Origin: Harmothoe impar
Lineage: Eukaryota > Annelida > Polychaeta > Phyllodocida > Polynoidae
NCBI GenBank assembly: GCA_947462335.1
Contig: OX381706.1
Location: 15,910,784 to 15,974,783 of the forward strand
Direction of reading: 5' to 3'
Length of the DNA stretch: 64,000 bases
Shown here: positions 36,301 through 42,144 of the stretch, piece by piece
Numbering within the stretch: the stretch's first letter is position 1
How the letters are laid out: every line of letters begins with the position of its first letter
Program-made: the position numbers and the translations under genes
Notes under the pieces: model-generated
What the model saw: the letters and a program-made list of their open reading frames with translations, nothing else
Databases searched by the model: none
What the model was told of the DNA's origin: nothing

Positions 36301-39300
36301 GCCTATAAGCCGAATGGGAGTTTGGGGCTTAAAATTCGGCTTATAGCAAATAAAAACGCCAAATAAAATTCGACTTATAGCCGAGGTTTTACGGTATGTG
36401 TAGTATAATTGATGGGGCCAGACCCATAGCTTTGATCATTATCACGGCTCACTGGAAAACTCGCCGCCAATGTATTGGGCTTATCCCTTTAAGGACGGCA
36501 TGTCACTAAAATACATTTGTCATCATGATAAACGTTGATGTAGCTGAGATTAAAGCTCCCTCCACGTTAACAGACACCCCGGGATTGACGTCATACTGGC
36601 AGAGTGACTTTAATCACGAAGACGTTAAGACGCCAACCGACGACGCCGTGACCACCTTCAACTTGATCTTTGCCTCCCTCGGCACGGTCCAAGTCAAGTC
36701 GCAGCTGGGGGACGCAGGCTGCTCCTTCAGCCTAGATAAGGTGGGTACTAGTATTTGTCAGATATTAGTGAATGAATATTGAGACTGACACTGCCTGTGG
36801 TACACTAGGGGGACCTGTGCATACCTGAGGTACTATATAAACCCATGCGTCGACAAAGGGTGACGTTGTCTGTTATGACTATGTTTGCAGACATCTCATA
36901 TCAAGAGATTCACGGGACAAAAATCTTTCATAAAGGGTATTAATTAGAATGCAGATTTTGATGTTATATTTATGTATTTCCTCAGAAATGTCAAAAGAAA
37001 TTATCAACAACTTTTCTACAAAGTCACCCTTTCTTTACTCCATTGGTCAATAGTGACCAGGGGAACTGAGGGGGCCTTCTATGTATTGTTTATACATGTA
37101 TGTACATGAAGTACATTAGGGGGACCTGTATATACCTCAGGTACACCGTGTACACAAGTGGACATTTCTGTACCTTAGAAGTAGATATCTAGTTCATTGT
37201 ACTCCTAATGATAACTGTTAGGCCAAATATATCTGTATGTATAAGAAGATGAAGGCAAGAATCTACCCATGTTTGCTCCCATTTGTTCCAGGTTCTGGAG
37301 ACGACACTGTACTCGTTCTCGGACCAGTTCCAGGGGCTACTCGTCCGTTACTCGGTGGAGAACACCAAGACAGACACGGACGGGGCGGGTCGGGAGATGG
37401 AGACGTACGTCCAGCCGCAGAAGAAGTACAAGCTGATCCACCCCGTGGGGCCCGTCAGCCGCATCAAGAACCTAGAGGTGGGTTACAACGGGGTGGCTGA
37501 TTGGTCGATCAGAGAAGTCTTCTTTTAATATGTCGATTTTCCTACTTTTTGGTTGGTCTTGAAATATGTCAATTTCCTACAGAAAATTTACCAAAATGGT
37601 AAAATTTCCTACTTTTTGTCGACAACTTAGTGGCATCTCTAGATAATTGACTCAGGGTAACTGAGTAATACTAAACGACCCAACCAAGGTTTAAGACGTT
37701 TTTGTTACATAGGAGAATGTCTATCATTCAGCCTGTGTTATAGATAGACATCAGAGGACCAAAGGGATAGATGGGCAAGGTCGGGGGACAGATGTTTCCT
37801 TCAAAAAAAAAATTGAAATGTCTTTCCTTCTCGCTGTAATTCGCCTGCGATCTTTAGGTAGTGATTTCTCTCTTTTCCTTAAACTCTTAAGTACTCTTAA
37901 ATTGCTACCCTCTAAATGAAAGGTACATAGGCTCCAGTATTAAAGCAAAGATAGAAATGACAACTTTTGCCAATCTGTCCCATATTTCTCTCTTCACACG
38001 CAGAAATGCCATCTTCTACACTCGAAATACCCTCAAACACACAATAAAAACTATCTAAAATGTTTAAATTAAATTTAAATGAAAGAATGCCACTGCAACT
38101 TCTCGTGCACTCCAAGAACTGCGCCAGACAACACGAGAGTTGCCAGCAACAGCGTCAGGATAAAAGGAGCGTTCAGAGCAGTTCAAAACTGTACCACCCA
38201 TATCGTCGCCGTTTATCATCCGATTGACTGGCTTTTTGATAGGGACAGAAGGCGGTACATGCCCGCAGCCCGCAACTGTCGTCCACACCCACCTGCACAC
38301 CCACACCCACCTGCTCTCCCACACCCACCTGCTCACCCACACCCACCTGCTGGCCTAAAATGGAATAACATACATGTATGACACATGACTTTAGGGTACT
38401 TTTTAACAAGGAATTCATTTCTGATGCCAGAATGGACCAATGAATGATTATAAGGGAGTACTATATCTAAGTACATGATAAGCTTCAGATTCAGCTTACC
38501 CTGAGTCATCTGTGAGGCTTCTCACACGCTCAATCTTTCTACTTTTCAAAGAGACTATTTTTTAAGATTTTATATCATATAATTTGAAATAAATTTTTAA
38601 TAAAAAAAATAGAAATCCTTCACAGCAGTCATTTAAGGACATTTGGTATTTGAACCAAATATACCCTAAAAATCCACGTATAGCCCGCGGCTTGTGCGCA
38701 AGTCAGATCGCTAGTTAGGCTTATGGGATTGGCACTGTATATGGGGTGCGGCTTATACACAAGTAAGGGCTAAATACACAAGAATTTACGGCAGTTACAA
38801 TAGAAATCATTCATTTGAGGATATTTTCGGTGTAAATTGAATATAGTTCATGTTAGCATGCACACTTGATATCTGTAATAACCATTAATAAAATGATATT
38901 TTATGTTTGTGTGCTTTAAACATGTATCTTTAATACATTTTCAGGTTGGGACTCTATTTGACCCCAAAGAGGAGCTATTCCGTAACTTCGCGGGCCTCAT
39001 GGGTCCATACAGCGAGGTCTCCCTGTCCCACTCCTGGGGGGCCGGGCAGCAATTCACGGCCACCGTCGTGTGGGTCGACCCCGCCCACACCATCGCGGGC
39101 TCATACGACATCCCCATCAAAGGGGAGGAGATGACGGCTAACTTCAAACCAACGTTGACCAAGCCACTGCGGCCGGGTGTGTGGACGGTGAAGTTGCTGT
39201 ACCTGTGGGAGGTGGCCGTGGAGACCGAGTTCCTGGTGACCCCCCTGTTGGTGTATGGGGGACGGGAAATCAGGGACGCCGAGGCTGAACGCCTACATCA

Positions 39301-40449
39301 GGGCCCCCAGGGACGGCTCTACGGGGAGCGGGACCTCTCCGATATCAAGTCGTTTGTACAGCTACAGGTAGGAACACAGGGTGAAAATGTGTTTGGAGAA
39401 TTATTATTTTGTTCTACTAATAATTGGTAGGTACGGAAGCCGAGAAGAGTCAAAACTTAAAAATGTTTATTCTAAAATTCTTTTTATTGCTGTCAACATT
39501 GACTTTTCAGCCGAAAAAAAAAGTGATTTTTAAAATGCATTTGTGACCCTTCTCAGCTTCCGTAGTGTGGGAATGGCTGCATAGGTCACAGGCCGAATGA
39601 GAGCCTTCTGGTAGAGATGGTCTGCAGGGGGTGGTAGTATTAGGGTAAGGCACGACACTCGTATGGTCCGATCATCTAGGCACCTACACTCAGACCATGT
39701 AGTGTTGTGTGAAGCCAGTAGATGTCTCTGCTGTATACCTGGTCTGTTATGTGAAGCCAGTAGATGTCTCTGCTGTATACCTGGTCTGAGTGTAGGTGCC
39801 TAGATGATCGGACCATACGAGTGTCAGGCCTTACCCTAATACTACCACCCCCTGCAGACCATCTCTACCAGAAGGCTCTCATTCGGCCTGTGGCATAGGT
39901 AGTGTACTTTGGATGCACACTCTCCATACATGGCAGATGCACATTTTGCCTCGCCATTCCCTCTATTTGATATACATTCCAACGGCCTGCCTTTTGTCAT
40001 AAGATTCGCTAAAAGAATGTGACTAGTTTCATATACACTGCAGAATAACTTATCATTTCAATACTATAAAGATTTCTACCTCAAGCGAATGTCTTCTGCA
40101 AAATCTATCAAAAAGATAACTTTCATATAAACATGTGTTTTATTAATATTGCTCATAATGAATCAGGTAATCTATCTAATAATAAAACCATGCTGTTCCA
40201 TTTCATCAGGACTCTGGGGCTGCCAAGAAGATGGCGATAGAGAACGGGCGTAAGACGGGCGGGGCGCTGGCTGCCTGGGCGCGGTCCCTAACGCTACAGA
40301 TGTGGCACGTGAGCGACACGTGTATCAGGGGCGACACGATACCCGAGTGTCCGCGCCTCGCCTCCTGCCAACAAACATCATGGAGCTCTCTATCTCCTGA
40401 CCCCAAGTCAGTGGTCGGGCCGGTCAAAGAGGACGGCCGTATTAGGTAG
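5952..40449 (+). CDS. XYLT: Peptide-O-xylosyltransferase (GT14, WSC-containing), 13 exons, 5' end missing
   Basis: The enzyme transfers xylose from UDP-xylose to serines of proteoglycan core proteins, the first step of heparan and chondroitin sulfate linker synthesis; family members are type II membrane proteins of the ER/Golgi. Joining exons 5952-6360, 7925-8053, 29224-29391, 29855-30027, 30447-30649, 31191-31271, 32135-32351, 32686-32862, 36034-36139, 36574-36740, 37292-37477, 38945-39367 and 40210-40449 gives 2679 nt, an uninterrupted frame of 892 residues plus TAG. Order: basic, disordered stem (1-100), cysteine segment (about 103-137), WSC domain (about 143-230), GT14 catalytic domain (about 255-510) and XYLT C-terminal domain (about 520-892), ending in the family-typical [10 protein letters not shown] segment. 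All twelve introns are GT-AG and all phases match. The N-terminal cytoplasmic tail and membrane anchor are absent, so at least one exon lies upstream and I could not find it here. Length fits vertebrate enzymes (roughly 860-960 aa) once that exon is added. Assignment rests on recognised family motifs, not on a database search. Confidence 0.95.
6787..7167. repeat. GGCCACACC-type MITE with poly-A/T interior
   Basis: The ends TAGGCCACACCAAAAAAAAA and TTTTTTTTGGTGTGGCCTAA are inverted and continue into the paired blocks GTTGGTCAATGGATTTC and GAAATCCATTGACCAAC. It lies in the exon A to B intron. A related fragment is at about 32520-32580. Confidence 0.85.
7600..7898. repeat. Poly-G MITE abutting XYLT exon B
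   Basis: The right terminus TGTTGTTAAAAAATGACCAC (7871-7890) and interior blocks (TTTTTAGCAAAAAAGCCTG, GGGGTCGGCCG) match the elements at 11416-11715 and 47022-47350. The left end is unclear. Confidence 0.75.
7925..8053 (+). CDS. XYLT: XYLT exon B: first half of WSC domain
   Basis: The acceptor is GATTGTAG|AG and the donor CAG|GTCAGT. The split codon G|AG joins exon A in phase. The protein contains [18 protein letters not shown], then HCLHFC, the opening strand and first disulfide cysteines of a WSC domain, a putative carbohydrate-binding module. The exon starts 28 nt after the terminus of a MITE-like repeat, so part of its 3' splice signal may come from a transposon. It ends in phase 1. Confidence 0.9.
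8117..8283. repeat. Short palindromic MITE with CGACGTAATAA ends
   Basis: CGACGTAATAAGCGCCC on the left is inverted as GGGCGGTTATTACGTCG on the right. It lies just inside the 21 kb intron, 64 nt after exon B. Confidence 0.7.
8410..8545. repeat. Palindrome with arms of about 55 bp
   Basis: The left arm ACAAATGCAAACTACATTGA continues through GATGTATTTCACTCGTG and is inverted on the right as CACTCGTGAAATACATC ending GTAGTTTGCATTTGT. The loop is about 25 nt. Confidence 0.8.
8554..8743. repeat. TTAACCC-type palindromic MITE, copy 4
   Basis: Blocks ATGCACCAATGCAGCCCC and CAGGGCTGCATTCATGCAT are present; it ends in CTTTGAAGGGTTAA. It directly follows the 8410-8545 palindrome. Confidence 0.75.
9820..10400. 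repeat. GTTACC-rich degenerate repeat, with a partial MITE inside
   Basis: GTTACCA and TAGTTACC motifs recur irregularly. About 9935-10072 contains a degraded copy of the AAGGCCAAAA-type element (GTGTTCAGGTAACATGG, TAGGGTAGGTCG). Confidence 0.55.
10792..11046. repeat. AAGGCCAAAAAAAAGG-type MITE
   Basis: TTAGGCCAAAAAAAAAGAAG plus GTTTGTTTCAGG is inverted as CCTGAAACAAACC plus TTTTTTTTGGCCTTA; CCGACCCTA is found near both ends. Related copies: 43478-43785 and 59161-59565. Confidence 0.85.
11416..11715. repeat. Poly-G MITE, full copy
   Basis: CTAAGGGAGTGGTCATCTTT on the left is inverted as AAAAAATGACCACTCCCTAA on the right. Long G and C runs border the interior blocks TTTTTAGCGAAAAAGCCTG and GGGGTCGGCCG. 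Confidence 0.85.
12325..12690. repeat. Minisatellite, about 37-bp unit, about 10 irregular copies
   Basis: The core TATCTCTGCCCCAACCTG followed by TTCACATCAG recurs every 36-38 nt with deletions. Open frames across it are repeat artefacts. Confidence 0.85.
13560..13797. repeat. ACCGTAAAACC-type palindromic MITE (diverged)
   Basis: It opens TACCGTAAATTTTCGCC and closes TATACGCGAGGTTTTACAGT, with GCGGCTTATA blocks inside. Confidence 0.75.
14590..15265. repeat. Minisatellite, 64-bp unit, about 10 copies
   Basis: The core ACTACAACTTGAAAATAAAA, then CGTTTTAGAACGTTATGGCA and GTAGGGTATCTATTGTG, repeats with few changes. The period is measured from 14641 to 14705. Copies differ by 1-4 bases, so the array is young. 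Confidence 0.95.
15355..15720. repeat. Minisatellite, about 20-bp unit (first block)
   Basis: Tandem copies of GAATCCATTAGGTACCAATA with variants such as TCCTATAGGTACTAATA. Preceded at about 15290-15360 by short AGGCCCTTGTCAACC-like repeats. Confidence 0.9.
15745..16215. repeat. 16-bp satellite, first block
   Basis: Tandem GGGATAAACGGAGAAC and close variants, about 29 units. It is preceded by a junction sequence (AGGCCATGCATGTGA...TTCCTTAGAGG) that recurs before the second block at about 16740. Confidence 0.95.
16216..16478. repeat. Minisatellite, about 20-bp unit (second block)
   Basis: The GAATCCATTAGGTACCAATA family as at 15355-15720, showing that a compound unit (20-bp array, junction, 16-bp array) was duplicated. 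Confidence 0.9.
16479..16719. repeat. Palindromic MITE with GGCTGTGTCTCAC ends
   Basis: GGCTGTGTCTCACGACCTTA and CCAATGTTTTTGTCTCTGAC on the left are inverted on the right as GTCAGAGACAAAAACATTGG and GTCGTGAGACACAGCC. A related half copy lies at about 53085-53281. Confidence 0.88.
16764..20450. repeat. 16-bp satellite, main array (about 3.7 kb)
   Basis: About 230 units of GGGATAAACGGAGAAC with variants (GGGGATAAACGGAGAA, GGATAATGGGAGAA). A composite segment containing GCAGATAAACGGAAAAGGGG recurs at irregular spacing of about 100-500 bp, giving a higher-order structure. The minus-strand consensus has no stop codon in any frame, so frames over 1200 codons arise by chance. Confidence 0.95.
20618..21015. 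repeat. Tandem repeat, 117-bp unit, about 3 copies
   Basis: ATGCTGCCATAGTGGACCCA begins units at about 20621, 20738 and 20855. The unit tail CCAAAACGTTCTGAAACGTT resembles the reverse complement of the 64-bp unit at 14590-15265. The third copy is degraded. Confidence 0.9.
21165..21353. repeat. 67-bp tandem repeats, inverse orientation
   Basis: Units with TCCCCTGACAGAAAGCACTG and TTACACCCCACA are the reverse complement of the units at 13974-14170. Confidence 0.9.
21752..23475. mobile_element. Outer diverged TIR element, host of a nested insertion
   Basis: The left block GTAGGGTAGATTCACCATCA with GTCGGACA is inverted on the right as TGTCCGACTCAGTATGACTC with TACCCTA. The inner element at 21947-23441 interrupts it. 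Confidence 0.55.
21947..23441. mobile_element. CACTGTAAAAACAG-ended TIR element with GTGTTTAG subterminal repeats
   Basis: A perfect 14-bp TIR: CACTGTAAAAACAG at the left, its inverse at the right, each flanked by TA. Subterminal zones (about 21960-22270, 22705-22840 and 23170-23430) are full of GTGTTTAGAT-like motifs and inverses. No ORF of transposase size. Confidence 0.8.
23534..23783. repeat. TTAACCC-type palindromic MITE, copy 5 (well preserved)
   Basis: AACCCTATAAGGACGGCATA is inverted as TGCTGTCCTTAAAGGGTTAA. Interior dyads are centred on GAGTCACTCACC and GAGTTACTCGCC. Confidence 0.85.
24249..24475. repeat. ACCGTAAAACC-type palindromic MITE
   Basis: TACTGTAAAACCTCGCGTAT is inverted as ATACGCAAGGTTTTATAGTA, with TATAAGCCGCG and GCGGCTTATA blocks. 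Confidence 0.85.
24759..24992. repeat. TTAACCC-type palindromic MITE, copy 6
   Basis: It starts AACCCTTTAATAACGGCATG and ends CAACCTGAAAAGGTT, with GAGTAACTCACATC and GGGCTGCCTTCATG inside. Confidence 0.75.
25101..25352. repeat. TTAACCC-type palindromic MITE, copy 7
   Basis: TTAACCCTTTAAGGATCACA begins it. Blocks GGTCGGCATGATGCAT and CCAGTAACTTG are present; the right end is degraded. Confidence 0.7.
26001..26211. repeat. GTAAAACC-type palindromic MITE, diverged (GGCTTATAAGGGAGG)
   Basis: TACCGGAAAACCTCTCTTGG is inverted as AGAGAGGTTTTACGGTA; GTCGGCTTATAAGGGAGG occurs twice. Confidence 0.7.
26255..26340. repeat. C-run minisatellite
   Basis: CTGGGTGCCCCCCCCC repeats about five times with variable C-run length. 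Confidence 0.85.
26915..27120. repeat. TTAACCC-type palindromic MITE, copy 8
   Basis: TTAACCCTTTAAAGACGACA is inverted as GCCGTCCTTAAAGGGTTA. The centre has GAGTAACTCGCCGGTGCTG. Confidence 0.85.
27238..27486. repeat. TTAACCC-type palindromic MITE, copy 9, with fragment downstream
   Basis: Blocks ATGCACCAATGCAGCACC and GGGGCTGCATTCACGCAT are present; it ends TGTCTTGAAGGGTTTA. A degraded fragment continues to about 27660. Confidence 0.7.
28395..29105. repeat. Minisatellite, 41-bp unit, about 17 copies
   Basis: The unit is CCATGGTTACTGCCACCCAC plus CATGGTAACCACTGCCCCTGT. The period is measured from 28501 to 28542. GGTTAC and GTAACC form an internal dyad in each unit. The array ends about 115 nt before XYLT exon C. 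Confidence 0.95.
29224..29391 (+). CDS. XYLT: XYLT exon C: second half of WSC domain
   Basis: The acceptor is GTTGTTTCAG|GT and the donor GGAG|GTAAGC. G|GT joins exon B to give [17 protein letters not shown]. Downstream, the cysteines in RCDSACPGN and [11 protein letters not shown] complete the WSC cysteine pattern. It is separated from exon B by a 21.2 kb intron and begins about 115 nt after the end of a 41-bp minisatellite. It ends in phase 1. Confidence 0.92.
29651..29810. repeat. TTAACCC-type palindromic MITE, copy 10 (exon C-D intron)
   Basis: It starts TAATCTTTTAAGAACCGCAT and ends GGTCCTTAAAAGGTTAA, with GGCGAGTAATTCACCGG inside. Confidence 0.75.
29855..30027 (+). CDS. XYLT: XYLT exon D: start of GT14 catalytic domain
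   Basis: The acceptor is TATGTTGCAG and the donor TCG|GTACGT. It encodes [20 protein letters not shown] and ends with YYYLHVDS. The [10 protein letters not shown] helix and the HVD motif (residues about 290-292) are hallmark positions of the nucleotide-sugar binding half of GT14 enzymes. It starts in phase 1 and ends in phase 0. Confidence 0.95.
30193..30306. repeat. Short diverged GTAAAACC-type repeat
   Basis: CTCGCATATCAGCTGACTTT, TAAGCCGCACTAGC and GTACTAGCCGCGGC resemble the interior of the copy at 3255-3482. Confidence 0.6.
30447..30649 (+). CDS. XYLT: XYLT exon E: GT14 catalytic domain
   Basis: The acceptor is GCCTTGCAG and the donor AA|GTGAGT (phase 2). It contains the family motifs [18 protein letters not shown] and [15 protein letters not shown], both strongly conserved in xylosyltransferases. 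GC content is much higher than in the flanking introns, as in the other exons. Confidence 0.95.
31191..31271 (+). CDS. XYLT: XYLT exon F: GT14 catalytic domain, 81-nt exon
   Basis: The acceptor is ACCTTGCAG|G and the donor CG|GTGAGT. AA|G completes the lysine of DYPVK. It encodes [20 protein letters not shown] followed by HGRDTPR; the SHGRD motif is typical of the family. The short exon joins in phase 2 on both sides. Confidence 0.93.
31297..31539. repeat. TTAACCC-type palindromic MITE, copy 11 (exon F-G intron)
   Basis: CCCTTAAAGGACGGCATAAT is inverted at the right end (CATTCTGTTCTTAAAGGATTA). Two stem-loops are centred on GAGTAACTCGCC and CTCGCCTGG. Confidence 0.85.
32135..32351 (+). CDS. 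XYLT: XYLT exon G: GT14 catalytic domain with catalytic Glu
   Basis: The acceptor is TCCGTTAG|G and the donor GAG|GTTGGT. It contains [35 protein letters not shown] and, at its end, YTLLPAE. The Glu of LLPAE (residue about 460) is the last codon; in the human enzyme the equivalent Glu is the proposed catalytic base (family knowledge). GGSDW contributes to the active site. Ends in phase 0. Confidence 0.95.
32686..32862 (+). CDS. XYLT: XYLT exon H: cysteine-rich end of catalytic domain
   Basis: The acceptor is GTGTTCCAG and the donor CTC|GTAAGT. It encodes [13 protein letters not shown], then [20 protein letters not shown] and [13 protein letters not shown]. The closely spaced cysteines (about 492, 494, 503, 505) match the disulfide-rich loop of the family. 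177 nt, phase 0 on both sides. Confidence 0.95.
33025..33185. repeat. TTAACCC-type palindromic MITE, copy 12 (exon H-I intron)
   Basis: TTAACCCCTTAATGACGGCA is inverted as CCCGCGTCATTAAG. GGCGAGTTACTCGCC is a perfect palindrome at its centre. Confidence 0.8.
33888..34139. repeat. TTAACCC-type palindromic MITE, copy 13 (exon H-I intron)
   Basis: Contains ATGCACCAATGCAGCACG, GAGTTACTCGCCAGGGCTG and an end TGCCCATAAAGGATTAA. Confidence 0.75.
34567..35038. mobile_element. Long near-perfect palindrome (223-bp arms, 26-nt loop)
   Basis: The left arm 34567-34789 begins CTCACTGTCAGGTGTAATGC; the right arm 34816-35038 ends GCATTACACCTGACAGTGAG. By eye I found only about three mismatches in the outer 90 bp. 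It lies in the exon H-I intron. It resembles a foldback MITE or a recent inverted duplication. Confidence 0.95.
36034..36139 (+). CDS. XYLT: XYLT exon I: donor-substrate loop FARKFE
   Basis: The acceptor is CACCCCTGTAG and the donor GACG|GTAAGT. It encodes [20 protein letters not shown] and AYLYGNY. The Arg-Lys of FARKFE (about 530-531) corresponds to residues contacting the UDP-xylose phosphates in the human structure (family knowledge). It follows a 3.2 kb intron containing a long palindrome. Ends in phase 1. Confidence 0.94.
36173..36395. repeat. ACCGTAAAACC-type palindromic MITE (exon I-J intron)
   Basis: TACCGTAAAACCTTGGCTAT is inverted as TATAGCCGAGGTTTTACGGT, with CTATAAGCCGAATG blocks. 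Confidence 0.88.
36481..36531. repeat. Half copy of TTAACCC-type MITE before exon J
   Basis: TATCCCTTTAAGGACGGCAT, then GTCACTAAAATACATTTGTC, match the family's left end. No right half is present. Confidence 0.75.
36574..36740 (+). CDS. XYLT: XYLT exon J: start of XYLT C-terminal domain
   Basis: The acceptor is CGTTAACAG and the donor AAG|GTGGGT. G|AC joins exon I to give [10 protein letters not shown], matching the TPGLRSYWE-type motif of vertebrate enzymes. The rest ([19 protein letters not shown]) is weaker but consistent. A half copy of the dominant palindromic repeat lies about 40-90 nt upstream of the acceptor. Confidence 0.88.
37292..37477 (+). CDS. XYLT: XYLT exon K: XYLT C-terminal domain
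   Basis: The acceptor is TTTGTTCCAG and the donor GAG|GTGGGT. It encodes [19 protein letters not shown], then [13 protein letters not shown], matching the lectin-like C-terminal domain (family form LYFxxDxFQGFL). 186 nt, phase 0 on both ends. Confidence 0.92.
38275..38352. repeat. CCCACACCCACCTGC microsatellite-like repeat
   Basis: CACACCCACCTGCTC repeats about four times in the exon K-L intron. Confidence 0.85.
38660..38800. repeat. Degraded GTAAAACC-type repeat (exon K-L intron)
   Basis: CACGTATAGCCCGCGGCTTG and GGGGTGCGGCTTATACAC match the family interior; the ends are poor. Confidence 0.6.
38945..39367 (+). CDS. XYLT: XYLT exon L: C-terminal domain, with altered DWD position
   Basis: The acceptor is CATTTTCAG and the donor CAG|GTAGGA. 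It encodes [39 protein letters not shown] and [20 protein letters not shown], all clear family segments. Where human XYLT1 has the acidic DWD motif (in GTDWDAKER), this protein reads LFD (about 676-678). It is the longest exon (423 nt), phase 0 on both ends. Confidence 0.95.
39427..39565. repeat. Short palindromic repeat with TACGGAAGC ends
   Basis: TACGGAAGCCGAGAAGAGTC is inverted as GACCCTTCTCAGCTTCCGTA. It lies in the exon L-M intron. Confidence 0.7.
39587..39892. mobile_element. Palindrome with 111-bp arms and a duplicated loop
   Basis: The left arm 39587-39697 starts CACAGGCCGAATGAGAGCC; the right arm 39782-39892 is its inverse with about one mismatch. The 84-nt loop is a tandem duplication of GTGAAGCCAGTAGATGTCTC plus TGCTGTATACCTGGTCTG. 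It lies in the exon L-M intron. Confidence 0.93.
40210..40449 (+). CDS. XYLT: XYLT exon M: terminal exon with stop
   Basis: The acceptor is TTTCATCAG. It runs to TAG at 40447-40449. The cysteines in [18 protein letters not shown] and the final block [12 protein letters not shown]...[10 protein letters not shown] match the C terminus of vertebrate xylosyltransferases nearly position for position, so the stop is credible. Confidence 0.95.
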   Translation, partial: DSGAAKKMAIENGRKTGGALAAWARSLTLQMWHVSDTCIRGDTIPECPRLASCQQTSWSSLSPDPKSVVGPVKEDGRIR

Positions 40450-40937
40450 TATTAACTGTTACCTAGTGTTTTACCCACTTTATGAATATATATGTTGAAA
40501 TAAGGATCAACTGCCAGTGTTGAGTCGGAATTTTATAAAGATGCCGTGGGCGCCGCCTACCCAAGCTGAGCAGCGGGGGTGATCTACTGCTGTGCATTTG
40601 CTGCAAGTGATAGTCATGCAAGTAAATATGGAGAGAACGTTCAAATAGTGTAACTGCTGCAGCGAGAGCATGCGGCAACATCACTGCAAGGGACGTGCGC
40701 CAAGTGCCTACCCTCGCAGAAATCTAATAGTTTTGAGTGGAGTCATAGCAAAGTCGCGGCAGTGGATTACCGGCTCAGGACTTCACACACGGAGAGGCCA
40801 GTTGGCCTGGCTGCAGGCAGTCAACTTAGTGCCTCTACATGGGTACCCAGATTTTTGACCATGTCGCCGTGTCGATTTTTAGCAAAGAGGCCCAGTCGTC
40901 GTGTCGATTTTTATGCATACAGTATATACTAGGATAT

Positions 40938-40943
40938 AATAAA
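40938..40943 (+). terminator. Candidate polyadenylation signal of XYLT
   Basis: AATAAA lies 489 nt after the XYLT stop and is followed by a GT-rich stretch (CTGTCTGTGTCC). It sits inside a small palindromic repeat (about 40826-41047), so it may be coincidental. Other AATAAA hexamers occur further downstream. Confidence 0.3.
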
Positions 40944-41280
40944 GCTGTCTGTGTCCGTCGATTATTAAAGGGGCCGTGTCGCCCGTGTCGATTTTTAAAG
41001 GGGCCGTGTCGCACGTGTCGAATTTTACCCCATGTAGAGGCACAACTTAGTTCAGGGATTCTCTGCCAGGTGGCAGCAGCTTTCTACTACAATGTACCAT
41101 AGTGCCGCTAGCAGCCACTCTATGACGTACTCTGACGGACTGGCTGCGTTCGGGTTCCAGTTTTAACTGCTACAATAAGTTACCACAGTGATCTTACCTC
41201 GAACGCATCCTAACTAAGGTCACAAAGTCTGAGGAGCTAGTGAACACGCACAGATGTAACTACTGAGCAGCCTGACGCCT

Positions 41281-41504
41281 AGACTCGTTCCAATCCCGAC
41301 GCTCCGCTTAGGGACCAGCAACCGTGCAGCGTTGTAACGGTTTACGTCGCCGCGTTCTGTCACCAATCACCCCAAGCTGGCCCCATCTCGCACCACTTTA
41401 AATAGCGCCAATTAGAGAGCGCCGCTCCGAGCGGACCGCACGGTTACTGGTCCCTAAGTGAGGCGAGCGGTAGCCGCAGGAGCGCATGGGATTGGAACGA
41501 GTCT
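41281..41504. repeat. MITE with 17-bp perfect TIR
   Basis: AGACTCGTTCCAATCCC at 41281-41297 is inverted as GGGATTGGAACGAGTCT at 41488-41504. TTAGGGACCAG and CTGGTCCCTAA pair further inside. GC-rich, non-coding. Confidence 0.88.
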
Positions 41505-41691
41505 ACCTGACGCCCCATGACGTCTATCCCTAACGCACACTGTGGTTTCTATTCTCTAGGTTTTTGCTCAAGGTTCTTGAATGCATGAAGGCTTAGGTTG
41601 TGAAGAAAATGGTTGTGAGAAACCTGACACTCACTGTAGGTATACAGACTACAGCCTAGCACCTCTAATCCTTTAAGGCTGGCATAGTGCT

Positions 41692-42142
41692 TTAACCCTT
41701 TAAGGATGCCATGATGTATTAATGCATCATGCCCTTGGTCGCCATGATCCATGAATGCAGCCATGGCAAATAACTCGCCAGTGGTGCATTCAACCAACAT
41801 GGCGACACTACAGGGTTCAGTCGCCCCCGAAGGGTCGGCATGATGCACTAATACAGCACCGGCGAGTTACTCGCCGGGGCTGAATTGGTGCATCATGACA
41901 TCAAATGTCATCATTTATCGACATCCGCCCTCAAAGGGTTAAGGCCGGCATGGCGCTTTAAAGCACCGTGCCCTTCTGTCGGCATGGTGCACGTATGTAG
42001 CATCGCCGAGTAACCTGGTACATTCATGCCTTATCTTGGCCCCACAGGGTCGATACACTCTCGAAAGATCAGCATGATGTGCCAATGCATTAGTGCATCA
42101 TGACATGAAGCCATGAGGTATCATGCCATCCTTAAAGGGTTA
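41692..42142. repeat. Two adjacent TTAACCC-type palindromic MITEs
   Basis: The first runs 41692-41940 (TTAACCCTTTAAGGATGCCA to CCCTCAAAGGGTT); the second continues from the shared AAGGCCGGCATGG to CATCCTTAAAGGGTTAAG at about 42142. The two copies share one end. Confidence 0.8.
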
Positions 42143-42144
42143 AG

